From Pirellulaceae bacterium (GTDB taxonomy: Bacteria > Planctomycetota > Planctomycetia > Pirellulales > Pirellulaceae), in the NCBI GenBank assembly GCA_019636385.1, contig JAHBXT010000001.1, forward strand, positions 186,001 through 250,000: DNA of 64,000 nt, in the 5' to 3' direction. This document shows, one piece after another, positions 7,436 through 14,776 of this stretch. The notes below the pieces were generated by a model. The model ran no database searches and was not told the origin of the DNA. It worked only from the letters and a program-made list of their open reading frames with translations. The position numbers were made by a program, and so were the translations under genes. How positions within the stretch are numbered: position 1 is the stretch's first letter; every line of letters starts with the position of its first letter.

Positions 7436-8161
7436 TCACGTTGGCTGCTCATATGCCAACTTTATCTTTCGTATGGTAGTCGAAATGTCATAGCAAACGC
7501 GACGAAAAATTATCCTGGTCCCGTCCAAGAGCGCGTAACACGCTCGTTCGTCGCCATCCCGTGGCTGACCCACCGAGCCTACGTTACATATCAATCTGCA
7601 ATTGGAGCCGTCAAATTCCATGCCAAACTCTTCAGGAACCATGTGCCGCCAGTCACTGTTTTCTGCGTAAGGGAAAATGCCGGGCAAGTGGGTACCGCCA
7701 CAAAAGCAAATATTGGAAATCTGGGCGAATACACCGCGCATCTTTCTAGAGTCAAAGACATTTTCCGGGAACAGTGCATCATCAATTGGATTCAAAATCG
7801 TTCCGTGAACGAATTGACCATTGGCATCAGTGAATACTTTCGGCCTCGCTAACATAAGTTCTCGGATCGCTTCGGTGTCTATTGAGCCAGACATTGTTTC
7901 CAAAAACTCGCTCGTCGTCCGACCAGCATGAATTCGTTCATCGAAACCAGGAAACGCCTGGTCCACTAAGTTACGATCATTATTGCCTTCCAAGACCACG
8001 GAAAATCGCAAGGCGAGCTGCAGGCACTGAAACGGATTTGTGCCATAACCAGTTACGTCTCCCAAGCAGTAAATAGATGAGGCACCAACCTGGCTGATGT
8101 CCGCAAACACTGATTCCAGAGCTTCCAGATTGCTCTGAATATCACTAATAACTGCAATCAT
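7436..8161 (-). CDS. Metallophosphoesterase-like protein (YfcE-type) with altered metal ligands
   Basis: 241 residues from ATG 8161, with GGAG about 7 nt upstream; a TTG two codons earlier is less likely. The fold signature is that of calcineurin-like phosphoesterases of the YfcE/PF12850 type: ISDIQSNLEAL at the N-terminus, CLGDVTGYGTNP, LEGNNDRNL, FVHGTILNP, GGTHLPGIF and NVGSVGQPRDGD. Three positions that normally carry metal-binding histidines differ: DxH is DIQ, GNHD is GNND and GHTH is GGTH. The Asp of motif I, the GD motif and two His remain. The protein may be inactive, use another metal arrangement, or be decaying. It lies between a transposase remnant and a dead Hint toxin, in the same orientation as the toxin genes. 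Confidence 0.75.
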   Translation of the reverse strand: MIAVISDIQSNLEALESVFADISQVGASSIYCLGDVTGYGTNPFQCLQLALRFSVVLEGNNDRNLVDQAFPGFDERIHAGRTTSEFLETMSGSIDTEAIRELMLARPKVFTDANGQFVHGTILNPIDDALFPENVFDSRKMRGVFAQISNICFCGGTHLPGIFPYAENSDWRHMVPEEFGMEFDGSNCRLICNVGSVGQPRDGDERACYALLDGTRIIFRRVCYDISTTIRKIKLAYEQPT

Positions 8162-8185
8162 AATCAAACTCCGGAACTTGCCGTT

Positions 8186-9060
8186 TTACAACCCAAGTAC
8201 TCTTAGCAGATTATCAATCTCAGTCAGATTTTGTGCGACTTGTGACTCCATCGCCACAATTCCGTCCTTGAGCGTTTGGATGCGCAACTGCTTGAACTCA
8301 TCAAACCCTAACGAATCGATCGCATTCGTTGGTAACAGGCCTTGGAGTTCGTCGAGCTTATTTCGAGCATCGATGAGCTCCTTTCTGAGTTCCGCATTTT
8401 TCTTCCCAAGGTTTACCAAATCGCCTGAGCATGTGTTATGCACCAGCAGCGCGATCTCGCCCACTTGATAGACGTGCTGGCCGTGGACTTCGATATTGTA
8501 GACGGCGGTAGGCTGATTGTGGATGGTGATGGACAGGACTTGCGCGGAACCGTCAGCGGATCGTAGTGTTTCACCGATTTCAAGTTCACCCAGCGCTACC
8601 CAGTCCTGCCGATCTTCGGACCAGATGGGGTGAATGGTGGTGCCGGTAATGGCTTGGATCTGACCGTCGGTGCCGAGGATTTCAACGCAGGCGACGGTGT
8701 GGACCTCGCGAGTGCAGAAGCGAGCGGTAACAACACTGCCGTCGCCGGCGGCGATTTCGGGGCAGTCGTCAATTGACGTGACCAGGGCTGAGCCGTGAAC
8801 TTGCAAGTCTTCCATGTTCGTCGGCAGCAGTTTGCCTGCCTGGATGCCGTGCTGCTTGATCCACCCGCGCGGCCGGAGCAGCTCAGCATCGACAATGCCG
8901 CCATCGGTACGCTACATGGTGATCGATAGCTTGGCCCAAGTGGCTTGATCCGGCTCTGGCAGCGATTCGTCGTACTCCCAGGGTCGCGGGTTCTGGGTGG
9001 GAATGCGTGCGCCTAGTGGCACCTGCTCGATGGGAAGGAGCAGTAAAGTTTGAAGTGTGA
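8186..9060 (-). pseudogene. Hint-domain polymorphic toxin, C-terminal part with premature stop
   Basis: The minus strand encodes the region before and through a pretoxin Hint domain: IEQVPLGARIPTQNPRPWE, PDQATWAKLSIT, RTDGGIVDAELLRPRGWI, VTSIDDCPEI, then GTTIHPIWS, YNIEVHGQHVYQVG and ALLVHNTC at the splice-type end. A C-terminal tip of about 78 residues follows, rich in charged helix (LGKKNAELRKELIDARNKL) and ending VLGL. A TAG at 8914-8912 interrupts the otherwise continuous frame, apparently a GAG-to-TAG change in SIT-ERTDGG. The 5' part is cut at about 9060, exactly where the 22-bp boundary repeat (9059-9080) begins. A product from the internal ATG at 8815 would hold only the Hint domain and tip. 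The tip family is unknown to me. Confidence 0.65.
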
Positions 9061-9080
9061 CAGATTGCTGTGTCCCCAGG
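9059..9080. repeat. 22-bp boundary repeat, identical to 5199-5220
   Basis: Contains TGCTGTGTCCCCAGG, the reverse complement of the boundary motif. The 22 bases are the same as at 5199-5220, 3.9 kb away. It marks the 5' breakpoint of the Hint toxin remnant. Confidence 0.8.
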
Positions 9081-9117
9081 CAGGCAGGTGCGAGTGCTCG
9101 ATCGCCAAGCAAAAGTG

Positions 9118-9327
9118 TTACCCAAATCGCTGCCAATGATTCGCGCTAGCTTCCTTCCCAAGTCGATGCAGGACGACTTGCAGAAGATCGTTGAAGCTCG
9201 CAGCGAGCTGCTGCGTTTGAGCTGAATCTCCGAACATGAGCAGACTGCCTTGCCGCACATCAAGTTGCAAGTCGTTTTTGACAATCCCAAGCAGTCCATC
9301 GAAGCTCTTGCGCATGTCGATGGACAA
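9118..9327 (-). pseudogene. Possible IS66 TnpB (orf2) fragment
   Basis: A 69-codon minus-strand frame starting TTG contains IDMRKSFDGLLGIV and DVRQGSLLMF, which match the N-terminal signature of IS66 orf2 (VDMRKSFDGL, then a small hydrophobic strand). The usual NRRR-IK-L-W block that should follow is absent and the upstream residues are in another frame, so at best this is a degraded fragment. A chance match is possible. Confidence 0.3.
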
Positions 9328-9397
9328 CCTTCAATTGTTATCAGTCCTAGTGAGCGGCGAGGCATCACCCTACCTTTGAACATGTTCTCTGAAGCAT

Positions 9398-9934
9398 TTA
9401 CCTTAGTTCGAAGATTTGCATCATCACTTTCTTGGATACTCGATTCACGGCAGCGTTCACATATATGTATTCCTTGTATCTGTATTCCTTGCCGGATTTA
9501 ATATTTTCATACAACACCCAGTCCGAATCCAGCTGCACGAATTGTCTGTCTACATTCATGAACCCAATATTTTCCCCCACGTACTGACGAGGTGTGTCCA
9601 AGACTGATTTCTCATTGTCTACTTCCCAAAAGGGCTTCCCCAGTGTTTGTAACCATGCATTTAGGTCTTCTTCGTTTAACTCAAATTCTATGAAGACATT
9701 AAACCGAATCTCCCTCACCGCGCATTGAATGAATTGCGCTTTATCAGGAACGACGCTGGTGAGGACTTCCATGCACCTTTTACTGACTGGCAAGTCGCGC
9801 AACTTACTGGCTGTAAAGCGTTCGTATCGCAGGCCACTGACTATGATAATTGCAGCTGCTGTTATCACGATACAGAGAGCGAACACACATCCTGAGAACA
9901 GCCCAATTACTCTGAGAGGTCGCATCATTACCAA
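9398..9934 (-). CDS. Unknown protein with N-terminal membrane anchor, possible immunity protein
   Basis: 178 residues. A single strong transmembrane helix lies at about residues 8-36 (LFSGCVFALCIVITAAAIII), followed by a soluble domain with no family I recognise (CMEVLTSVVPDKAQFIQCAV, FELNEEDLNAWLQTLGKPFW, KEYRYKEYIYVNAAVNRVSK). Its start overlaps the last codons of the upstream gene (9928-10710) by 7 bp, so the two are co-transcribed and probably coupled. Membrane-anchored immunity proteins follow many effectors that act in the envelope or periplasm. That reading is inference from position alone. Confidence 0.6.
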   Translation of the reverse strand: MVMMRPLRVIGLFSGCVFALCIVITAAAIIIVSGLRYERFTASKLRDLPVSKRCMEVLTSVVPDKAQFIQCAVREIRFNVFIEFELNEEDLNAWLQTLGKPFWEVDNEKSVLDTPRQYVGENIGFMNVDRQFVQLDSDWVLYENIKSGKEYRYKEYIYVNAAVNRVSKKVMMQIFELR

Positions 9935-10710
9935 ATTTTCTTAACAGGGACTGTTATTTTTGCTCTAATGCGAAAGTCGGAATCAGTTAGTCCATCCCAT
10001 ATCCAGTTGCCAATGAGTGCTTCCAACGAGTGCCAAATGAATGGTACAGCACCTGCGGAAAAATGTCCTCGATCCCAACTCTCCCGAAATCCAAGCGCAT
10101 CAATATCATCTTCGAGCGTAAAGTCTACTTTGCCGATAATTCCCGTACGTCCTCCGGGAAACGTGGTGTTGCTAAAACTCCAGGTGGCGGTCAACTGACT
10201 TGTACCTAAGACCCAACGCATCCAATTATCTGCTTCGCTGTCAAAGACTACCTCAGCGGTTATTGTGCCAGATAAATTACCATTACGCGCGGATACTATC
10301 GCTAAATCCCTTAAACGGACCACTTTGCGCCGCAGAATTAGATCACGGAAGAGGATTTTTAGATCTTCCCCAACGATGGGCACCGCTCCGTCCAAGTATT
10401 TATCAATAAACATGCCTCGAACCCACCCATTACACCATACTGGTCCAATACCGTACCAAAACAACCACTTCTTTCCTAGGCTGTCGGCGCTGCCGGGAGT
10501 AGGAGATGATTGGCTAGATTGTTGTTGATTCTGATCTGTTCCTGTCGACGAGGTTGTTCCACTTTGGAGTGCAACAGATTGAATTGACGGTACTTGGTCA
10601 AGTGCACTTATAGCGGCAGCTGCTGAGTCAGCGAACAGCCCTGCGCCGACATTTACCACTTCGGTAGGAATCATGGCTCCAGCAAAAAACATGTCGCCGG
10701 TCGTGCGCAT
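9928..10710 (-). CDS. Unknown protein, possibly 5' truncated, candidate effector C-terminus
   Basis: 260 residues from ATG 10710. The frame stays open upstream to 10767 and reads plausibly as protein (TNQEATFGNISHVGAL), until a stop next to the boundary motif of repeat copy 3 (10774). The gene therefore looks cut at its 5' end. Residues 1-50 are Ala/Gly-rich and hydrophobic, and about 50-75 are a Ser/Gln/Thr linker. The rest is a domain rich in Trp and aromatic residues (KKWLFWYGIGPVWCNGW, EADNWMRWVLG, RESWDRGHF, SLEALIGNWIWDG) ending VPVKKIW. The order hydrophobic segment, linker, compact C-terminal domain, followed by an overlapping small membrane-protein gene, is how toxin tips and immunity genes are arranged. 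No known toxin motif is visible, so the role stays a hypothesis. Confidence 0.5.
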   Translation of the reverse strand: MRTTGDMFFAGAMIPTEVVNVGAGLFADSAAAAISALDQVPSIQSVALQSGTTSSTGTDQNQQQSSQSSPTPGSADSLGKKWLFWYGIGPVWCNGWVRGMFIDKYLDGAVPIVGEDLKILFRDLILRRKVVRLRDLAIVSARNGNLSGTITAEVVFDSEADNWMRWVLGTSQLTATWSFSNTTFPGGRTGIIGKVDFTLEDDIDALGFRESWDRGHFSAGAVPFIWHSLEALIGNWIWDGLTDSDFRIRAKITVPVKKIW

Positions 10711-10773
10711 CAACGCTCCGACGTGGGAAATATTACCAAAAGTCGCTTCCTGATTTGTGTACGGTGACTACTA

Positions 10774-11135
10774 GGGACACAGCACAATGGCGGGCGGGTT
10801 GTGACTACCTAAAAAATTGGGAATGCCAGTCGAAGTATCCCAGAGCGAGTTCGCCTAACAAGGTATCAAACGCAATTCGGCCGGCATTGGTCAGCGGACC
10901 CAAGCTGAACTGTGGCGGGTGCACCTGCAGGAGCCGTATCGCTATGGCTCGAATGTGCCGCAAAGTACAGTTCTCGCCCGATAAATTTGCTATCATGCAT
11001 GTTGTCAACCGAGCGGACCGCCGCTGCATTCTGATGGGCGAAGACCCATTCACCGGTCGCAACTTCGACTATCGCAAGAAATGGATCGAGCGCCGCAAGC
11101 GGCCTGTCCTCTTACAGAACCTTGTTGAGCTATAA
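10774..11135 (+). pseudogene. RAYT-like transposase 5' fragment (repeat copy 3)
   Basis: Starts with GGGACACAGCACAATGG followed by GCGGGCGGGT, as in copy 1, and keeps the same 160-bp upstream block. From the internal ATG it encodes MARMCRKVQFSPDKFAIMHV, VNRADRRCILMGEDPFTGRN and FDYRKKWIERR, matching the N-terminus of planctomycete RAYT-like proteins. After about 50 codons it diverges to KRPVLLQNLVEL and stops at 11135. The catalytic region is absent. It lies directly upstream of the ECF sigma factor gene, and TATAAT at 11131-11136, overlapping its last codons, could serve as a -10 element for that gene. Confidence 0.65.
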
Positions 11136-11161
11136 TAGGCTGGTAACAAGGTGAATCAGCG

Positions 11162-11815
11162 ATGGATACATTCGATAGTCAACCCAGCCCATTGCCCGAA
11201 CAAGATCAGATCATTCACGCTTTGAAGTCCGAGCGCGAGCAAGCGCTGGCTCGATTCTTTCAGTCTGCCCGCCCACGGCTCAAGCGAATCGCCGGCTTTC
11301 GGCTGGATCACCGACTCGGCGGTCGCGTGTCGGACTCGGACGTGCTGCAAGAGACGTTTGTTCGCGCTGCCCAGCGGTTGGACCATTTCTTGACACAGCC
11401 CGCGTTGCCTTTCTTCGTGTGGTTGCGCATGGAATTGAACCAGAAGCTGCACGAAATCCATCGTCATCATTTAACCACTGCCAAGCGCGACGCGCGCATG
11501 GAAGTTGGACTGCCGCACAATCAGGGTGGCGGTGATACGTCGCTGGCCATTGCCGCTCAACTGGTGGCCAGTTTGACATCGCCTAGCCGAGCCGTTCAAA
11601 AGGCGGAACAGATAGCCTTTGTTCAGCAATCGCTCAATCAACTACCTGAGCTAGATCGCGAGGTCATCGCTCTGCGGCATTTTGAAGAGCTATCTAATGC
11701 CGAGGTGGCTCAAGTATTGGGTATCGACTCGTCAGCCGCCAGCAAGCGTTACTTACGAGCCCTCAAGCGACTGCAAGAAATCATCAGTCAACTGCGAGGT
11801 GACGATGGACCGTAA
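11162..11815 (+). CDS. ECF-type RNA polymerase sigma factor
   Basis: 217 residues, an extracytoplasmic-function sigma factor of the type common in planctomycetes. The sigma-2 region is at about residues 15-95 (ALARFFQSARPRLKRIAGFR, RVSDSDVLQETFVRAAQRLD, FFVWLRMELNQKLHEIHR). The sigma-4 helix-turn-helix is at about 155-210 (LPELDREVIALRHFEELSN, AEVAQVLGIDSSAASKRYLR, ALKRLQEI). A Gly-rich linker joins them. The stop codon lies 8 bases past the start of the next gene, a membrane Ser/Thr kinase, so the two share a transcript and are probably translationally coupled. In planctomycetes such sigma/kinase pairs are thought to act in one signalling unit. A TATAAT sits 25 bp before the ATG, without a clear -35 partner. 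Confidence 0.9.
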   Translation: MDTFDSQPSPLPEQDQIIHALKSEREQALARFFQSARPRLKRIAGFRLDHRLGGRVSDSDVLQETFVRAAQRLDHFLTQPALPFFVWLRMELNQKLHEIHRHHLTTAKRDARMEVGLPHNQGGGDTSLAIAAQLVASLTSPSRAVQKAEQIAFVQQSLNQLPELDREVIALRHFEELSNAEVAQVLGIDSSAASKRYLRALKRLQEIISQLRGDDGP

Positions 11816-14753
11816 GCTTGACGATCACGAAATTCTGGAAGCCATCATCGAACAATTTACCACGCAGTTGCGGGCAGGCGAGTTTCCATCGATCGCTCAC
11901 TACCAGCAACAGTACCCTGAACTGGCTGAAGAGATTCACGAATTATTGTCGTCGATCGCCATCATCGAGCAGCTCAAATCTGCCTCGGAAACTCGCACTG
12001 AATTGCGGCATTCACTGGACAGCGTGCAGCACCTGAAGCGGATCGGCAATTACAAAATTCTGCATGAGATCGGCCGCGGCGGTATGGGAGTCGTCTTTGC
12101 TGCGGTACACGAGTCGTTGGGGCGTCAGGTGGCCATCAAAGTTCTGCCGACGCCGCTGTTGGATGGTTCGAAACATGTTCAGCGTTTCAAACGCGAAGCG
12201 CAATCGGCAGCTCGCTTACACCACACCAATATCGTCAGCGTCTACGGTGCGGGGGAAGGTGAAGGCTTCCATTATTACGTCATGGACTTCGTCAACGGCC
12301 ACAGCCTGAGCACGGTGATCGCGGACTTGCGGAGAGCTTCTCAGGCCGCAGCTGGCGAGTCAACTTCCTCGCAGCCAGCCGACACAGCGTTTGCCAGTCT
12401 GAGAGATCCTGCTGTACGCTATCGTTGGGCGGCCACGGTAGCCGCTCAGTTGTCCGACGCGCTGGAATACGCGCATTCTGCCGACATCTTACATCGCGAC
12501 ATCAAGCCAGCCAACATTCTGCTCGATCAGCGTGGTGCAGTGTGGATCACCGATTTCGGATTGGCCAAAGATGGCTCGCAGGCGGAACCCTTGACTCGTA
12601 CTGGCGACGTCGTAGGAACCCCCCAGTATATGCCCCCTGAATCCTTGGAAGGCAAGTACGATCGGCGCAGCGAAACGTACGCGGTTGGACTGGTGCTGTA
12701 CGAGCTGGTAACGCTGCAGCCAGCGTTCAGCGGTAGCTCACCTGCCGAGCTGATCCGTGCGATCGCCGGCGGTTCGAGTCCGTCGATACGCAAGTCGGCA
12801 CAGGCTATTCCCTCGGACCTCGCGACACTAATCGACAAGGCGATCGCCCGCGAGCCTCAGTTGCGATATCAGTCGGCCGCCGAGTTAAAACAAGATTTGC
12901 TGGCGTTCGTTCAGGATCGACCGATTTCTGCGCGACGTCCATCGGTATTGGAAAGTCTGCGGCGGTGGTCGCGGCGCAATCCGCTGTCGGCCAGTTTGTC
13001 AGCGGTCTCTGCCGCTCTGTTGGTACTGGTTGCCGCCACGGCGTCGATAGGATATTGGTCGACAACCAAGGCCTTGGACGAACAGGCTGAAATATCACGC
13101 TCACTGCTGCAGCAAAAAACCGAGACAGATTCGGCCCGGCATCAAGCCGAAGAAAACCTGGTGCAGATGCGGGCTCAATACGATCGCGCCGAATCTAATG
13201 TCGCGCTTACGTTGACGGCGTTTGAAGAGATGTTCAAGCAATTAATTGCCCGTGGCAATCAAGCGACGGTCGAATCCGATCTGGATACACTGCGGGAATT
13301 GTCGGGCGTGGAGACTTCACTGACTCGCCAGGACGCCGAATTCTTGGATCGCATGGTTGCTTTTTACGAGAAGTTTGCAGCACTGAATGCGGATAATGAA
13401 CGACTGGCGCTGGAGTCGGCTCGTGCCTATCGCCGCGTTGGCAACATCTATCAGCTCGTCGCGCAAGTGGAGCCGGCCATTGAAGCGTACGAAAAGTCAT
13501 TGCGTCTGTTGCCAACCGCCGGTGCAGACGCTGCCGCCGAAAAGGACTTGCTGCTGGCGCGCGTGCAAACGCAAAACGAGCTAGCTACTGCACAGCGCCG
13601 AGCTGGCAAGCATTTAGTCGCACAAGAAACCAACCAGCGTTCCATCGAGCTATTGGAGCAGTCACCTGCAATTCAACAGGATCGCGAATTGCGGTTAGAG
13701 CTTGCAAGGACACTGAGCGCGATGGGCTTTAACTATTTGCTGTTGATGAATGCTCAACGGCCACCGCGACCTCCACCGCCCCCTGAACGGTTAGCTCAGC
13801 GAAATTCGGATGCTCCTGAAGTATCTGCCGATTCAGATCGGCCCGCGCGACTTGACGTCGCATTCGATCCGCCTGCAGGTGGTCCGCCTAATTTTGACCG
13901 GCCAGGGGGACCAGGCGGTCGCCGTCGTCCCGGAGTAGCCGGAGAGTTTGGTGGTCCGGATAGTCCACGCCCCATCGGTCCAGCTCCCCTGGATCCCCTG
14001 AATCTTGGCCCACCGCGCCCAGGCTCGTTTGGCGCGGGGCAAAGCGGTCCTGGGTTTAATGGGCCTGGCGGACCAGGTCAAGCCGGCTCGATCGACCGCG
14101 TGCGCCGCGCTTGGGAGCGGCACAATAGCCCCTATAACGATCGCGCAATCGAGATTTTAGACCGCTTGGTCCAGGAAGATCCAGAAAACGCCGAATACCT
14201 GTCGGTGCGAGCCAGTTGTTACCTTAGCTTGGCAGCAGCCAATTTCGATGAAGATCGACAGATCGCACTCAAGCAGCGAGATCTGGCTGTCCAGGCGCTC
14301 CAGCAGCTTGTCGAACGCCAGCCGCAGAGCAGCGAGTTTCGCTTTTTGTTGGCTTTAGCCTGCGGGTTGGTACCTCAAGTCCAGGATGCTCAGGACTGGC
14401 AGTTGTTGTCGCGCGGCGCGGAACTGGCTGGACAATTAACCAGCCAACATCCGACCACTCCCGACTACCATCATGTGCACGCCAACCTTAAGATCAAACA
14501 GGCTAGTTATTTGATTCGCGATCAGCAATTGGAGCCGGCCCTGGCAGCACTTCGCGATGCGCGTTCGGCACTCATCCAATTGAGGAGTCAGACCAATTCC
14601 GATCGCTCGTTTATAATGACTGATGGTATGCTGGTCCGTGAAATGCAGCAATTACTGCGGGCCTTCCGAGAGCACGGGGACTCGCAGCAGGCGACTCAGA
14701 TCGATCAGATGCTACAACAACTTCGCAAGGCCAGGCGCGAGCCGGCGCGTTGA
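11805..14753 (+). CDS. Membrane Ser/Thr protein kinase with TPR-like C-terminal region
   Basis: 982 residues from ATG 11805, chosen because the frame before it only shadows the sigma gene; overlap with that gene is 11 bp. A short helical N-terminal domain (residues 1-80, IIEQFTTQLRAGEFPSIAHY) is typical of planctomycete PknB-like kinases. The kinase domain has the Gly loop IGRGGMGVVF near residue 89, the catalytic Lys in VAIKVL at about 112, HRDIKPANILL at 230, DFGLAKDG at 250 and GTPQYMPPES after it. A transmembrane helix follows at about 394-420 (SAVSAALLVLVAATASIGYW), then a coiled coil, TPR-like helical repeats and a Pro/Gly/Arg-rich insert at about 650-765. All catalytic motifs are intact. 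Likely targets include the co-encoded sigma factor, by inference. Confidence 0.92.
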   Translation: MDRKLDDHEILEAIIEQFTTQLRAGEFPSIAHYQQQYPELAEEIHELLSSIAIIEQLKSASETRTELRHSLDSVQHLKRIGNYKILHEIGRGGMGVVFAAVHESLGRQVAIKVLPTPLLDGSKHVQRFKREAQSAARLHHTNIVSVYGAGEGEGFHYYVMDFVNGHSLSTVIADLRRASQAAAGESTSSQPADTAFASLRDPAVRYRWAATVAAQLSDALEYAHSADILHRDIKPANILLDQRGAVWITDFGLAKDGSQAEPLTRTGDVVGTPQYMPPESLEGKYDRRSETYAVGLVLYELVTLQPAFSGSSPAELIRAIAGGSSPSIRKSAQAIPSDLATLIDKAIAREPQLRYQSAAELKQDLLAFVQDRPISARRPSVLESLRRWSRRNPLSASLSAVSAALLVLVAATASIGYWSTTKALDEQAEISRSLLQQKTETDSARHQAEENLVQMRAQYDRAESNVALTLTAFEEMFKQLIARGNQATVESDLDTLRELSGVETSLTRQDAEFLDRMVAFYEKFAALNADNERLALESARAYRRVGNIYQLVAQVEPAIEAYEKSLRLLPTAGADAAAEKDLLLARVQTQNELATAQRRAGKHLVAQETNQRSIELLEQSPAIQQDRELRLELARTLSAMGFNYLLLMNAQRPPRPPPPPERLAQRNSDAPEVSADSDRPARLDVAFDPPAGGPPNFDRPGGPGGRRRPGVAGEFGGPDSPRPIGPAPLDPLNLGPPRPGSFGAGQSGPGFNGPGGPGQAGSIDRVRRAWERHNSPYNDRAIEILDRLVQEDPENAEYLSVRASCYLSLAAANFDEDRQIALKQRDLAVQALQQLVERQPQSSEFRFLLALACGLVPQVQDAQDWQLLSRGAELAGQLTSQHPTTPDYHHVHANLKIKQASYLIRDQQLEPALAALRDARSALIQLRSQTNSDRSFIMTDGMLVREMQQLLRAFREHGDSQQATQIDQMLQQLRKARREPAR

Positions 14754-14776
14754 GAAGCCTTTAGGCAACCAATCCC

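Noticed and set aside
9118..9383. Longer frame 8883-9383 as a real gene
   Set aside because: The translation is Ser/Arg/Thr-rich without recognisable blocks and conflicts with the Hint toxin frame; only the weak IS66-like match in another frame was kept.
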